Positions 10,475 to 25,049 of a stretch of DNA of 64,000 nt are shown piece by piece. The notes under the pieces are model-generated. The model did not search any database and was not told where the DNA came from. It saw only the letters and a list, made by a program, of their open reading frames with translations. Source of the stretch: Hippasteria phrygiana (lineage: Eukaryota > Echinodermata > Asteroidea > Valvatida > Goniasteridae). The DNA is taken from the NCBI GenBank assembly GCA_037893225.1, contig JAZGUH010000326.1:124001-188000 (forward strand), given 5' to 3'. A program made the translations under genes and the position numbers. Positions within the stretch are counted from its first letter, which is position 1. The number at the start of each line of letters is the position of its first letter.

Positions 10475-13250
10475 TCATACCCCAGGGAATTTGACAGGCA
10501 TGGAGCAATAAATAGACGGTAACATGTACACAGATGTTGGCCGGAAAGAAAATAAACATTGCGAGGTTTGAATTTTCTCCACAAGTTTTAACTCTAAGAA
10601 GCCGCCGATGATTGCAACATGTAGCGCCAGATCTAAGCTATCCATACATGTCAAAATTGCTGCATTTGGTTGATATTTCATGCAATTATGAATGAATAAA
10701 GCAAGTCCATACCCCAGGGAATTTGACATGCATGGAGCAATAAATAGACGGTAATATGTACACAGATGTTGGCCGGAAAGAAAATAAACATTGCGAGGTT
10801 TGAATTTTCTCCACAAGTTTTAACTCAAGAAGCCGCCGATGATTGCAACATGTAGCGCCAGATCTAAGCTATCCATACATGTCAAAATTACTGTATTTGG
10901 TTTATATTTCATGCAATTATGAATGAGTAAAGCAAGTCATACCCTAGGGAATTTGACATGCATGGAGCAATAAATAGACGGTAACATGTACACAGATGTT
11001 GGCCGGAAAGAAAATAAACATTGCGAGGTTTGAATTTTCTCCACAAGTTTTAACTCTAAGAAGCCGCCGATGATTGCAACATGTAGCGCCAGATCTAAGC
11101 TATCCATACATGTCAAAATTACTGTATTTGGTTTATATTTCATGCAATTATGAATGAGTAAAGCAAGTCCATACCCCAGGGAATTTGACATGCATGGAGC
11201 AATAAATAGACGGTAACAGGTACACAGATGTTGGCCGGAAAGAAAATAAACATTGCGAGGTTCAAATTTTCTCCACAAGTTTTAACTCTAAGAAGCCGCC
11301 GATGATTGCAACATGTAGCGCCAGATCTAAGCTATCCATACATGTCAAAATTACTGCATTTGGTTGATATTTCATGCAATTATGAATGAGTAAAGCAAGT
11401 CATACCCCAGGGAATTTGACATGCATGGAGCAATAAATAGAAGGTAATATGCACACAGATGTTGGCCGGAAAGAAAATAAACATTGCGAGGTTTGAATTT
11501 TCTCCACAAGTTTTAACTCTAAGAAGCCGCCGATAATTGCAACATGTAGCGCCAGATCAAAGCTATCCATACATGTCAAAATTACTGTATTTGGTTTATA
11601 TTTCATGCAATTATGAATGAGTAAAACAAGTCATACCCTAGGGAATTTGACATGCATGGAGCAATAAATAGACGGTAACATGTACACAGATGTTGGCCGG
11701 AAAGAAAATAAACATTGCGAGGTTTGAATTTTCTCCACAAGTTTTAACTCTAAGAAGCCGCCGATGATTGCAACATGTAGCGCCAGATCTAAGCTATCCA
11801 TACAGGTCAAAATTACTGAATTTGGTTGATATTTCATGCAATTATGAATGAATAAAGCAAGTCCATACCCCAGGGAATTTGACAGGCATGGAGCAATAAA
11901 TAGACGGTAATATGTACACAGATGTTGGCCGGAAAGAAAATAAACATTGTGAGGTTTGAATTTTCTCCACAAGTGTTAACTCTAAGAAGCCGCCGATGAT
12001 TGCAACATGTAGCGCCAGATCTAAGCTATCCATACATGTCAAAATTGCTGCATTTGGTTGATATTTCATGCAATTATGAATGAATAAAGCAAGTCCATAC
12101 CCCAGGGAATTTGACATGCATGGAGCAATAAATGGACGGTAATATGTACACAGATGTTGGCCGGAAAGAAAATAAACATTGCGAGGTTTGAATTTTCTCC
12201 ACAAGTTTTAACTCAAGAAGCCGCCGATGATTGCAACATGTAGCGCCAGATCTAAGCTATCCATACATGTCAAAATTACTGAATTTGGTTGATATTTCAT
12301 GCAATTATGAATGAGTAAAGCAAGTCCATACCCCAGGGAATTTGACATGCATGGAGCAATAAATAGACGGTAACAGGTACACAGATGTTGGCCGGAAAGA
12401 AAATAAACATTGCGAGGTTTGAATTTTCTCCACAAGTTTTAACTCTAAGAAGCCGCCGATGATTGCAACATGTAGCGCCAGATCTAAGCTATCCATACAT
12501 GTCAAAATTACTGAATTTGGTTGATATTTCATGCAATTATGAATGAGTAAAGCAAGTCATACCCCAGGGAATTTGACAGGCATGGAGCAATAAATAGAAG
12601 GTAATATGCACACAGATGTTGGCAGGAAAGAAAATAAACATTGCGAGGTTTGAATTTTCTCCACAAGTTTTAACTCTAAGAAGCCGCCGATGATTGCAAC
12701 ATGTAGCGCCAGATCTAAGCTATCCGTACATGTCACAATTACTGTATTTGGTTTATATTTCATGCAATTATGAATGAGTAAAGCAAGTCATACCCAAGGG
12801 AATTTGACATGCATGGAGCAATAAATAGACGGTAACATGTACACAGATGTTGGCCGGAAAGAAAATAAACATTGCGAGGTTTGAATTTTCTCCACAAGTT
12901 TTAACTCTAAGAAGCCGCCGATGATTGCAACATGTAGCGCCAGATCTAAGCTATCCATACATGTCAAAATTACTGAATTTGGTTGATATTTCATGCAATT
13001 ATGAATGAGTAAAGCAAGTCCATACCCCAGGGAATTTGACATGCATGGAGCAATAAATAGACGGTAACAGGTACACAGATGTTGGCCGGAAAGAAAATAA
13101 ACATTGCGAGGTTTGAATTTTCTCCACAAGTTTTAACTCTAAGAAGCCGCCGATGATTGCAACATGTAGCGCCAGATCTAAGCTATCCATACATGTCAAA
13201 ATTACTGAATTTGGTTGATATTTCATGCAATTATGAATGAGTAAAGCAAG
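10475..13250 (+). repeat. Rearranged HOR block, 12 monomers, several mosaic
   Basis: Starts are 10475, 10706, 10937, 11168, 11400, 11631, 11862, 12094, 12325, 12557, 12788 and 13019. The monomer at 10,475 is the same mosaic as at 3,071. The copy at 11,168 has a local GGTTCAAA change. The one at 11,862 combines m10-like GACAGGC with m4-like TAATATGTAC, CATTGTG and GTGTTAACT. The one at 12,094 has m5-like CTCAAG but ends CTGAATTT. The one at 12,557 carries the rare pair CCGTACATGTCACA. Positions 11,631-12,093 match 28,288-28,750 at an offset of 16,657. Confidence 0.8.
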
Positions 13251-15564
13251 TCATACCCCAGGGAATTTGACATGCATGGAGCAATAAATAGAAGGTAATA
13301 TGCACACAGATGTTGGCAGGAAAGAAAATAAACATTGCGAGGTTTGAATTTTCTCCACAAGTTTTAACTCTAAGAAGCCGCCGATGATTGCAACATGTAG
13401 CGCCAGATCTAAGCTATCCATACATGTCAAAATTACTGAATTTGGTTGATATTTCATGCAATTATGAATGAGTAAAGCAAGTCATACCCCAGGGAATTTG
13501 ACATGCATGGAGCAATAAATATAAGGTAATATGCACACAGATGTTGGCAGGAAAGAAAATAAACATTGCGAGGTTTGAATTTTCTCCACAAGTTTTAACT
13601 CTAAGAAGCCGCCGATAATTGCAACATGTAGCGCCAGATCAAAGCTATCCATACATGTCAAAATTACTGAATTTGGTTTATATTTCATGCAATTATGAAT
13701 CAGTAAAGCAAGTCCATACCCCAGGGAATTTGACATGCATGGAGCAATAAATAGACGGTAATATGTACACAGATGTTGGCCGGAAAGAAAATAGACATTG
13801 CGAGGTTTGAATTTTCTCCACAAGTTTTAACTCTAAGAAGTCGCCGATGATTGCAACATGTAGCGCCAGATCTAAGCTATCCATACATGTCAAAATTGCT
13901 GCATTTGGTTGATATTTCATGCAATTATGAATGAATAAAGCAAGTCCATACCCCAGGGAATTTGACATGCATGGAGCAATAAATAGACGGTAATATGTAC
14001 ACAGATGTTGGCCGGAAAGAAAATAAACATTGCGAGGTTTGAATTTTTTCCACAAGTTTTAACTCTAAGAAGCCGCCGATAATTGCAACATGTAGCGCTA
14101 GATCAAAGCTATCCATACATGTCAAAATTACTGTATTTGGTTTATATTTCATGCAATTATGAATGAGTAAAACAAGTCATACCCTAGGGAATTTGACATG
14201 CATGGAGCAATAAATAGACGGTAACATGTACATAGATGTTGGCCGGAAAGAAAATAAACATTGCGAGGTTTGAATTTTCTCCACAAGTTTTAACTCTAAG
14301 AAGCCGCCGATAATTGCAACATGTAGCGCCAGATCTAAGCTATCCATACATGTCAAAATTACTGTATTTGGTTTATATTTCATGCAATTATGAATGAGTA
14401 AAGCAAGTCATACCCAAGGGAATTTGACATGCATGGAGCAATAAATAGACGGTAACATGTACACAGATGTTGGCCGGAAAGAAAATAAACATTGCGAGGT
14501 TTGAATTTTCTCCACAAGTTTTAACTCTAAGAAGCCGCCGATGATTGCAACATGTAGCGCCAGATCTAAGCTATCCATACATGTCAAAATTACTGAATTT
14601 GGTTGATATTTCATGCAATTATGAATGAGTAAAGCAAGTCATACCCCAGGGAATTTGACATGCATGGAGCAATAAATAGAAGGTAATATGCACACAGATG
14701 TTGGCAGGAAAGAAAATAAACATTGCGAGGTTTGAATTTTCTCCACAAGTTTTAACTCTAAGAAGCCGCCGATGATTGCAACATGTAGCGCCAGATCTAA
14801 GCTATCCATACATGTCAAAATTACTGAATTTGGTTGATATTTCATGCAATTATGAATGAGTAAAGCAAGTCATACCCCAGGGAATTTGACATGCATGGAG
14901 CAATAAATATAAGGTAATATGCACACAGATGTTGGCAGGAAAGAAAATAAACATTGCGAGGTTTGAATTTTCTCCACAAGTTTTAACTCTAAGAAGCCGC
15001 CGATAATTGCAACATGTAGCGCCAGATCAAAGCTATCCATACATGTCAAAATTACTGAATTTGGTTTATATTTCATGCAATTATGAATGAGTAAAGCAAG
15101 TCCATACCCCAGGGAATTTGACATGCATGGAGCAATAAATAGACGGTAATATGTACACAGATGTTGGCCGGAAAGAAAATAGACATTGCGAGGTTTGAAT
15201 TTTCTCCACAAGTTTTAACTCTAAGAAGTCGCCGATGATTGCAACATGTAGCGCCAGATCTAAGCTATCCATACATGTCAAAATTGCTGCATTTGGTTGA
15301 TATTTCATGCAATTATGAATGAATAAAGCAAGTCCATACCCCAGGGAATTTGACATGCATGGAGCAATAAATAGACGGTAATATGTACACAGATGTTGGC
15401 CGGAAAGAAAATAGACATTGCGAGGTTTGAATTTTCTCCACAAGTTTTAACTCTAAGAAGTCGCCGATGATTGCAACATGTAGCGCCAGATCTAAGCTAT
15501 CCATACATGTCAAAATTACTGAATTTGGTTGATATTTCATGCAATTATGAATGAGTAAAGCAAG
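13251..15564 (+). repeat. Rearranged HOR block, 10 monomers; copy of 3,302-5,153 plus m13-m14
   Basis: Starts are 13251, 13482, 13713, 13945, 14177, 14408, 14639, 14870, 15101 and 15333. From 13,713 it follows 3,302-5,153 at an offset of 10,411, including the rare AATTTTTTCC and GCTAGATC variants at 13,945. A visible difference is AGAAGG in the monomer at 14,639 against AGACGG at 4,228. A private GAATCAGTAAAG occurs near 13,700. Confidence 0.85.
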
Positions 15565-18500
15565 TCATACCCCAGGGAATTTGACAGGCATGGAGCAATA
15601 AATAGAAGGTAATATGCACACAGATGTTGGCCGGAAAGAAAATAAACATTGCGAGGTTTGAATTTTCTCCACAAGTGTTAACTCTAAGAAGCCGCCGATA
15701 ATTGCAACATGTAGCGCCAGATCTAAGCTATCCATACATGTCAAAATTACTGTATTTGGTTTATATTTCATGCAATTATGAATGAGTAAAGCAAGTCCAT
15801 ACCCCAGGGAATTTGACATGCATGGAGCAATAAATAGACGGTAACAGGTACACAGATGTTGGCCGGAAAGAAAATAAACATTGCGAGGTTTGAATTTTCT
15901 CCACAAGTTTTAACTCTAAGAAGCCGCCGATGATTGCAACATGTAGCGCCAGATCTAAGCTATCCATACATGTCAAAATTACTGCATTTGGTTGATATTT
16001 CATGCAATTATGAATGAGTAAAGCAAGTCATACCCCAGGGAATTTGACATGCATGGAGCAATAAATAGAAGGTAATATGCACACAGATGTTGGCCGGAAA
16101 GAAAATAAACATTGCGAGGTTTGAATTTTCTCCACAAGTTTTAACTCTAAGAAGCCGCCGATAATTGCAACATGTAGCGCCAGATCAAAGCTATCCATAC
16201 ATGTCAAAATTACTGTATTTGGTTGATATTTCATGCAATTATGAATGAGTAAAACAAGTCATACCCTAGGGAATTTGACATGCATGGAGCAATAAATAGA
16301 CGGTAATATGTACACAGATGTTGGCCGGAAAGAAAATAAACATTGTGAGGTTTGAATTTTCTCCACAAGTGTTAACTCTAAGAAGCCGCCGATGATTGCA
16401 ACATGTAGCGCCAGATCTAAGCTATCCATACATGTCAAAATTGCTGCATTTGGTTGATATTTCATGCAATTATGAATGAATAAAGCAAGTCCATACCCCA
16501 GGGAATTTGACATGCATGGAGCAATAAATAGACGGTAATATGTACACAGATGTTGGCCGGAAAGAAAATAAACATTGCGAGGTTTGAATTTTCTCCACAA
16601 GTTTTAACTCAAGAAGCCGCCGATGATTGCAACATGTAGCGCCAGATCTAAGCTATCCATACACGTCAAAATTACTGTATTTGGTTTATATTTCATGCAA
16701 TTATGAATGAGTAAAGCAAGTCATACCCTAGGGAATTTGACATGCATGGAGCAATAAATAGACGGTAACATGTACACAGATGTTGGCCGGAAAGAAAATA
16801 AACATTGCGAGGTTTGAATTTTCTCCACAAGTTTTAACTCTAAGAAGCCGCCGATGATTGCAACATGTAGCGCCAGATCTAAGCTATCCATACATGTCAA
16901 AATTACTGTATTTGGTTTATATTTCATGCAATTATGAATGAGTAAAGCAAGTCCATACCCCAGGGAATTTGACATGCATGGAGCAATAAATAGACGGTAA
17001 CAGGTACACAGATGTTGGCCGGAAAGAAAATAAACATTGCGAGGTTTGAATTTTCTCCACAAGTTTTAACTCTAAGAAGCCGCCGATGATTGCAACATGT
17101 AGCGCCAGATCTAAGCTATCCATACATGTCAAAATTACTGCATTTGGTTGATATTTCATGCAATTATGAATGAGTAAAGCAAGTCATACCACAGGGAATT
17201 TGACATGCATGGAGCAATAAATAGAAGGTAATATGCACACAGATGTTGGCCGGAAAGAAAATAAACATTGCGAGGTTTGAATTTTCTCCACAAGTTTTAA
17301 CTCTAAGAAGCCGCCGATAATTGCAACATGTAGCGCCAGATCAAAGCTATCCATACATGACAAAATTACTGTATTTGGTTTATATTTCATGCAATTATGA
17401 ATGAGTAAAACAAGTCATACCCTAGGGAATTTGACATGCATGGAGCAATAAATAGACGGTAACATGTACACAGATGTTGGCCGGAAAGAAAATAAACATT
17501 GCGAGGTTTGAATTTTCTCCACAAGTTTTAACTCTAAGAAGCCGCCGATGATTGCAACATGTAGCGCCAGATCTAAGCTATCCATACATGTCAAAATTAC
17601 TGAATTTGGTTGATATTTCATGCAATTATGAATGAATAAAGCAAGTCCATACCCCAGGGAATTTGACAGGCATGGAGCAATAAATAGACGGTAACATGTA
17701 CATAGATGTTGGCCGGAAAGAAAATAAACATTGCGAGGTTTGAATTTTCTCCACAAGTTTTAACTCTAAGAAGCCGCCGATAATTGCAACATGTAGCGCC
17801 AGATCTAAGCTATCCATACATGTCAAAATTACTGTATTTGGTTTATATTTCATGCAATTATGAATGAGTAAAGCAAGTCATACCCAAGGGAATTTGACAT
17901 GCATGGAGCAATAAATAGACGGTAACATGTACACAGATGTTGGCCGGAAAGAAAATAAACATTGCGAGGTTTGAATTTTCTCCACAAGTTTTAACTCTAA
18001 GAAGCCGCCGATGATTGCAACATGTAGCGCCAGATCTAAGCTATCCATACATGTCAAAATTACTGAATTTGGTTGATATTTCATGCAATTATGAATGAGT
18101 AAAGCAAGTCCATACCCCAGGGAATTTGACATGCATGGAGCAATAAATAGACGGTAACAGGTACACAGATGTTGGCCGGAAAGAAAATAAACATTGCGAG
18201 GTTTGAATTTTCTCCACAAGTTTTAACTCTAAGAAGCCGCCGATGATTGCAACATGTAGCGCCAGATCTAAGCTATCCATACATGTCAAAATTACTGAAT
18301 TTTGTTGATATTTCATGCAATTATGAATGAGTAAAGCAAGTCATACCCCAGGGAATTTGACATGCATGGAGCAATAAATAGAAGGTAATATGCACACAGA
18401 TGTTGGCAGGAAAGAAAATAAACATTGCGAGGTTTGAATTTTCTCCACAAGTTTTAACTCTAAGAAGCCGCCGATGATTGCAACATGTAGCGCCAGATCT

Positions 18501-18571
18501 AAGCTATCCATACATGTCAAAATTACTGAATTTGGTTGATATTTCATGCAATTATGAATGAGTAAAGCAAG
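15565..18571 (+). repeat. HOR block m1-m13, 13 monomers (3,007 bp)
   Basis: Starts are 15565, 15796, 16028, 16259, 16490, 16721, 16952, 17184, 17415, 17646, 17878, 18109 and 18341, in canonical order. The m12 copy at 18,109 carries a private GAATTTTGTTG variant near 18,300. The same variant reappears in m12-like copies near 31,485, 38,423 and 53,230, which ties those segments together by descent. Confidence 0.87.
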
Positions 18572-21115
18572 TCATACCCCAGGGAATTTGACATGCATGG
18601 AGCAATAAATAGAAGGTAATATGCACACAGATGTTGGCCGGAAAGAAAATAAACATTGCGAGGTTTGAATTTTCTCCACAAGTTTTAACTCTAAGAAGCC
18701 GCCGATAATTGCAACATGTAGCGCCAGATCAAAGCTATCCATACATGTCAAAATTACTGTATTTGGTTGATATTTCATGCAATTATGAATGAGTAAAACA
18801 AGTCATACCCTAGGGAATTTGACATGCATGGAGCAATAAATAGACGGTAATATGTACACAGATGTTGGCCGGAAAGAAAATAAACATTGTGAGGTTTGAA
18901 TTTTCTCCACAAGTGTTAACTCTAAGAAGCCGCCGATGATTGCAACATGTAGCGCCAGATCTAAGCTATCCATACATGTCAAAATTGCTGCATTTGGTTG
19001 ATATTTCATGCAATTATGAATGAATAAAGCAAGTCCATACCCCAGGGAATTTGACATGCATGGAGCAATAAATAGACGGTAATATGTACACAGATGTTGG
19101 CCGGAAAGAAAATAAACATTGCGAGGTTTGAATTTTCTCCACAAGTTTTAACTCAAGAAGCCGCCGATGATTGCAACATGTAGCGCCAGATCTAAGCTAT
19201 CCATACACGTCAAAATTACTGTATTTGGTTTATATTTCATGCAATTATGAATGAGTAAAGCAAGTCATACCCTAGGGAATTTGACATGCATGGAGCAATA
19301 AATAGACGGTAACATGTACACAGATGTTGGCCGGAAAGAAAATAAACATTGCGAGGTTTGAATTTTCTCCACAAGTTTTAACTCTAAGAAGCCGCCGATG
19401 ATTGCAACATGTAGCGCCAGATCTAAGCTATCCATACATGTCAAAATTACTGTATTTGGTTTATATTTCATGCAATTATGAATGAGTAAAGCAAGTCCAT
19501 ACCCCAGGGAATTTGACATGCATGGAGCAATAAATAGACGGTAACAGGTACACAGATGTTGGCCGGAAAGAAAATAAACATTGCGAGGTTTGAATTTTCT
19601 CCACAAGTTTTAACTCTAAGAAGCCGCCGATGATTGCAACATGTAGCGCCAGATCTAAGCTATCCATACATGTCAAAATTACTGCATTTGGTTGATATTT
19701 CATGCAATTATGAATGAGTAAAGCAAGTCATACCACAGGGAATTTGACATGCATGGAGCAATAAATAGAAGGTAATATGCACACAGATGTTGGCCGGAAA
19801 GAAAATAAACATTGCGAGGTTTGAATTTTCTCCACAAGTTTTAACTCTAAGAAGCCGCCGATAATTGCAACATGTAGCGCCAGATCAAAGCTATCCATAC
19901 ATGACAAAATTACTGTATTTGGTTTATATTTCATGCAATTATGAATGAGTAAAACAAGTCATACCCTAGGGAATTTGACATGCATGGAGCAATAAATAGA
20001 CGGTAACATGTACACAGATGTTGGCCGGAAAGAAAATAAACATTGCGAGGTTTGAATTTTCTCCACAAGTTTTAACTCTAAGAAGCCGCCGATGATTGCA
20101 ACATGTAGCGCCAGATCTAAGCTATCCATACATGTCAAAATTACTGAATTTGGTTGATATTTCATGCAATTATGAATGAATAAAGCAAGTCCATACCCCA
20201 GGGAATTTGACAGGCATGGAGCAATAAATAGACGGTAACATGTACATAGATGTTGGCCGGAAAGAAAATAAACATTGCGAGGTTTGAATTTTCTCCACAA
20301 GTTTTAACTCTAAGAAGCCGCCGATAATTGCAACATGTAGCGCCAGATCTAAGCTATCCATACATGTCAAAATTACTGTATTTGGTTTATATTTCATGCA
20401 ATTATGAATGAGTAAAGCAAGTCATACCCAAGGGAATTTGACATGCATGGAGCAATAAATAGACGGTAACATGTACACAGATGTTGGCCGGAAAGAAAAT
20501 AAACATTGCGAGGTTTGAATTTTCTCCACAAGTTTTAACTCTAAGAAGCCGCCGATGATTGCAACATGTAGCGCCAGATCTAAGCTATCCATACATGTCA
20601 AAATTACTGAATTTGGTTGATATTTCATGCAATTATGAATGAGTAAAGCAAGTCCATACCCCAGGGAATTTGACATGCATGGAGCAATAAATAGACGGTA
20701 ACAGGTACACAGATGTTGGCCGGAAAGAAAATAAACATTGCGAGGTTTGAATTTTCTCCACAAGTTTTAACTCTAAGAAGCCGCCGATGATTGCAACATG
20801 TAGCGCCAGATCTAAGCTATCCATACATGTCAAAATTACTGAATTTGGTTGATATTTCATGCAATTATGAATGAGTAAAGCAAGTCATACCCCAGGGAAT
20901 TTGACATGCATGGAGCAATAAATAGAAGGTAATATGCACACAGATGTTGGCAGGAAAGAAAATAAACATTGCGAGGTTTGAATTTTCTCCACAAGTTTTA
21001 ACTCTAAGAAGCCGCCGATGATTGCAACATGTAGCGCCAGATCTAAGCTATCCATACATGTCAAAATTACTGAATTTGGTTGATATTTCATGCAATTATG
21101 AATGAGTAAAGCAAG
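18572..21115 (+). repeat. HOR block m3-m13, 11 monomers (2,544 bp)
   Basis: Starts are 18572, 18803, 19034, 19265, 19496, 19728, 19959, 20190, 20422, 20653 and 20885. The block follows m13 directly with m3, skipping m14, m15, m16, m1 and m2. Its last six monomers, 19,728-21,115, are the first of three consecutive m8-m13 modules. Confidence 0.87.
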
Positions 21116-22503
21116 TCATACCACAGGGAATTTGACATGCATGGAGCAATAAATAGAAGGTAATATGCACACAGATGTTGGCCGGAAAGAAAATAAACAT
21201 TGCGAGGTTTGAATTTTCTCCACAAGTTTTAACTCTAAGAAGCCGCCGATAATTGCAACATGTAGCGCCAGATCAAAGCTATCCATACATGACAAAATTA
21301 CTGTATTTGGTTTATATTTCATGCAATTATGAATGAGTAAAACAAGTCATACCCTAGGGAATTTGACATGCATGGAGCAATAAATAGACGGTAACATGTA
21401 CACAGATGTTGGCCGGAAAGAAAATAAACATTGCGAGGTTTGAATTTTCTCCACAAGTTTTAACTCTAAGAAGCCGCCGATGATTGCAACATGTAGCGCC
21501 AGATCTAAGCTATCCATACATGTCAAAATTACTGAATTTGGTTGATATTTCATGCAATTATGAATGAATAAAGCAAGTCCATACCCCAGGGAATTTGACA
21601 GGCATGGAGCAATAAATAGACGGTAACATGTACATAGATGTTGGCCGGAAAGAAAATAAACATTGCGAGGTTTGAATTTTCTCCACAAGTTTTAACTCTA
21701 AGAAGCCGCCGATAATTGCAACATGTAGCGCCAGATCTAAGCTATCCATACATGTCAAAATTACTGTATTTGGTTTATATTTCATGCAATTATGAATGAG
21801 TAAAGCAAGTCATACCCAAGGGAATTTGACATGCATGGAGCAATAAATAGACGGTAACATGTACACAGATGTTGGCCGGAAAGAAAATAAACATTGCGAG
21901 GTTTGAATTTTCTCCACAAGTTTTAACTCTAAGAAGCCGCCGATGATTGCAACATGTAGCGCCAGATCTAAGCTATCCATACATGTCAAAATTACTGAAT
22001 TTGGTTGATATTTCATGCAATTATGAATGAGTAAAGCAAGTCCATACCCCAGGGAATTTGACATGCATGGAGCAATAAATAGACGGTAACAGGTACACAG
22101 ATGTTGGCCGGAAAGAAAATAAACATTGCGAGGTTTGAATTTTCTCCACAAGTTTTAACTCTAAGAAGCCGCCGATGATTGCAACATGTAGCGCCAGATC
22201 TAAGCTATCCATACATGTCAAAATTACTGAATTTGGTTGATATTTCATGCAATTATGAATGAGTAAAGCAAGTCATACCCCAGGGAATTTGACATGCATG
22301 GAGCAATAAATAGAAGGTAATATGCACACAGATGTTGGCAGGAAAGAAAATAAACATTGCGAGGTTTGAATTTTCTCCACAAGTTTTAACTCTAAGAAGC
22401 CGCCGATGATTGCAACATGTAGCGCCAGATCTAAGCTATCCATACATGTCAAAATTACTGAATTTGGTTGATATTTCATGCAATTATGAATGAGTAAAGC
22501 AAG
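21116..22503 (+). repeat. 6-monomer HOR m8-m13, second consecutive copy (1,388 bp)
   Basis: Starts are 21116, 21347, 21578, 21810, 22041 and 22273. The unit repeats 19,728-21,115 at an offset of exactly 1,388, and the conceptual translations of the open frames in corresponding monomers are the same. The m13-to-m8 junction replaces the normal m13-to-m14 step. The switch falls between CTGAATTT of m13 and CCACAGGG of m8, within about 21,072-21,123. Confidence 0.92.
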
Positions 22504-23891
22504 TCATACCACAGGGAATTTGACATGCATGGAGCAATAAATAGAAGGTAATATGCACACAGATGTTGGCCGGAAAGAAAATAAACATTGCGAGGTTTGA
22601 ATTTTCTCCACAAGTTTTAACTCTAAGAAGCCGCCGATAATTGCAACATGTAGCGCCAGATCAAAGCTATCCATACATGACAAAATTACTGTATTTGGTT
22701 TATATTTCATGCAATTATGAATGAGTAAAACAAGTCATACCCTAGGGAATTTGACATGCATGGAGCAATAAATAGACGGTAACATGTACACAGATGTTGG
22801 CCGGAAAGAAAATAAACATTGCGAGGTTTGAATTTTCTCCACAAGTTTTAACTCTAAGAAGCCGCCGATGATTGCAACATGTAGCGCCAGATCTAAGCTA
22901 TCCATACATGTCAAAATTACTGAATTTGGTTGATATTTCATGCAATTATGAATGAATAAAGCAAGTCCATACCCCAGGGAATTTGACAGGCATGGAGCAA
23001 TAAATAGACGGTAACATGTACATAGATGTTGGCCGGAAAGAAAATAAACATTGCGAGGTTTGAATTTTCTCCACAAGTTTTAACTCTAAGAAGCCGCCGA
23101 TAATTGCAACATGTAGCGCCAGATCTAAGCTATCCATACATGTCAAAATTACTGTATTTGGTTTATATTTCATGCAATTATGAATGAGTAAAGCAAGTCA
23201 TACCCAAGGGAATTTGACATGCATGGAGCAATAAATAGACGGTAACATGTACACAGATGTTGGCCGGAAAGAAAATAAACATTGCGAGGTTTGAATTTTC
23301 TCCACAAGTTTTAACTCTAAGAAGCCGCCGATGATTGCAACATGTAGCGCCAGATCTAAGCTATCCATACATGTCAAAATTACTGAATTTGGTTGATATT
23401 TCATGCAATTATGAATGAGTAAAGCAAGTCCATACCCCAGGGAATTTGACATGCATGGAGCAATAAATAGACGGTAACAGGTACACAGATGTTGGCCGGA
23501 AAGAAAATAAACATTGCGAGGTTTGAATTTTCTCCACAAGTTTTAACTCTAAGAAGCCGCCGATGATTGCAACATGTAGCGCCAGATCTAAGCTATCCAT
23601 ACATGTCAAAATTACTGAATTTGGTTGATATTTCATGCAATTATGAATGAGTAAAGCAAGTCATACCCCAGGGAATTTGACATGCATGGAGCAATAAATA
23701 GAAGGTAATATGCACACAGATGTTGGCAGGAAAGAAAATAAACATTGCGAGGTTTGAATTTTCTCCACAAGTTTTAACTCTAAGAAGCCGCCGATGATTG
23801 CAACATGTAGCGCCAGATCTAAGCTATCCATACATGTCAAAATTACTGAATTTGGTTGATATTTCATGCAATTATGAATGAGTAAAGCAAG
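22504..23891 (+). repeat. 6-monomer HOR m8-m13, third consecutive copy (1,388 bp)
   Basis: Starts are 22504, 22735, 22966, 23198, 23429 and 23661. It repeats the preceding 1,388-bp unit, with no difference noticed by eye in the diagnostic positions. The canonical m14 follows at 23,892, so this copy restores the normal cycle. Confidence 0.92.
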
Positions 23892-25049
23892 TCATACCCC
23901 AGGGAATTTGACATGCATGGAGCAATAAATATAAGGTAATATGCACACAGATGTTGGCAGGAAAGAAAATAAACATTGCGAGGTTTGAATTTTCTCCACA
24001 AGTTTTAACTCTAAGAAGCCGCCGATAATTGCAACATGTAGCGCCAGATCAAAGCTATCCATACATGTCAAAATTACTGAATTTGGTTTATATTTCATGC
24101 AATTATGAATGAGTAAAGCAAGTCCATACCCCAGGGAATTTGACATGCATGGAGCAATAAATAGACGGTAATATGTACACAGATGTTGGCCGGAAAGAAA
24201 ATAGACATTGCGAGGTTTGAATTTTCTCCACAAGTTTTAACTCTAAGAAGTCGCCGATGATTGCAACATGTAGCGCCAGATCTAAGCTATCCATACATGT
24301 CAAAATTGCTGCATTTGGTTGATATTTCATGCAATTATGAATGAATAAAGCAAGTCCATACCCCAGGGAATTTGACATGCATGGAGCAATAAATAGACGG
24401 TAATATGTACACAGATGTTGGCCGGAAAGAAAATAGACATTGCGAGGTTTGAATTTTCTCCACAAGTTTTAACTCTAAGAAGTCGCCGATGATTGCAACA
24501 TGTAGCGCCAGATCTAAGCTATCCATACATGTCAAAATTACTGAATTTGGTTGATATTTCATGCAATTATGAATGAGTAAAGCAAGTCATACCCCAGGGA
24601 ATTTGACAGGCATGGAGCAATAAATAGAAGGTAATATGCACACAGATGTTGGCCGGAAAGAAAATAAACATTGCGAGGTTTGAATTTTCTCCACAAGTGT
24701 TAACTCTAAGAAGCCGCCGATAATTGCAACATGTAGCGCCAGATCTAAGCTATCCATACATGTCAAAATTACTGTATTTGGTTTATATTTCATGCAATTA
24801 TGAATGAGTAAAGCAAGTCCATACCCCAGGGAATTTGACATGCATGGAGCAATAAATAGACGGTAACAGGTACACAGATGTTGGCCGGAAAGAAAATAAA
24901 CATTGCGAGGTTTGAATTTTCTCCACAAGTTTTAACTCTAAGAAGCCGCCGATGATTGCAACATGTAGCGCCAGATCTAAGCTATCCATACATGTCAAAA
25001 TTACTGCATTTGGTTGATATTTCATGCAATTATGAATGAGTAAAGCAAG
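23892..25049 (+). repeat. HOR block m14, m15, m16, m1, m2 (5 monomers)
   Basis: Starts are 23892, 24123, 24355, 24587 and 24818, in canonical order. From 24,123 to about 28,700 the array has a second version at 40,546 to about 45,120, offset 16,423 (71 monomers). Confidence 0.87.
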
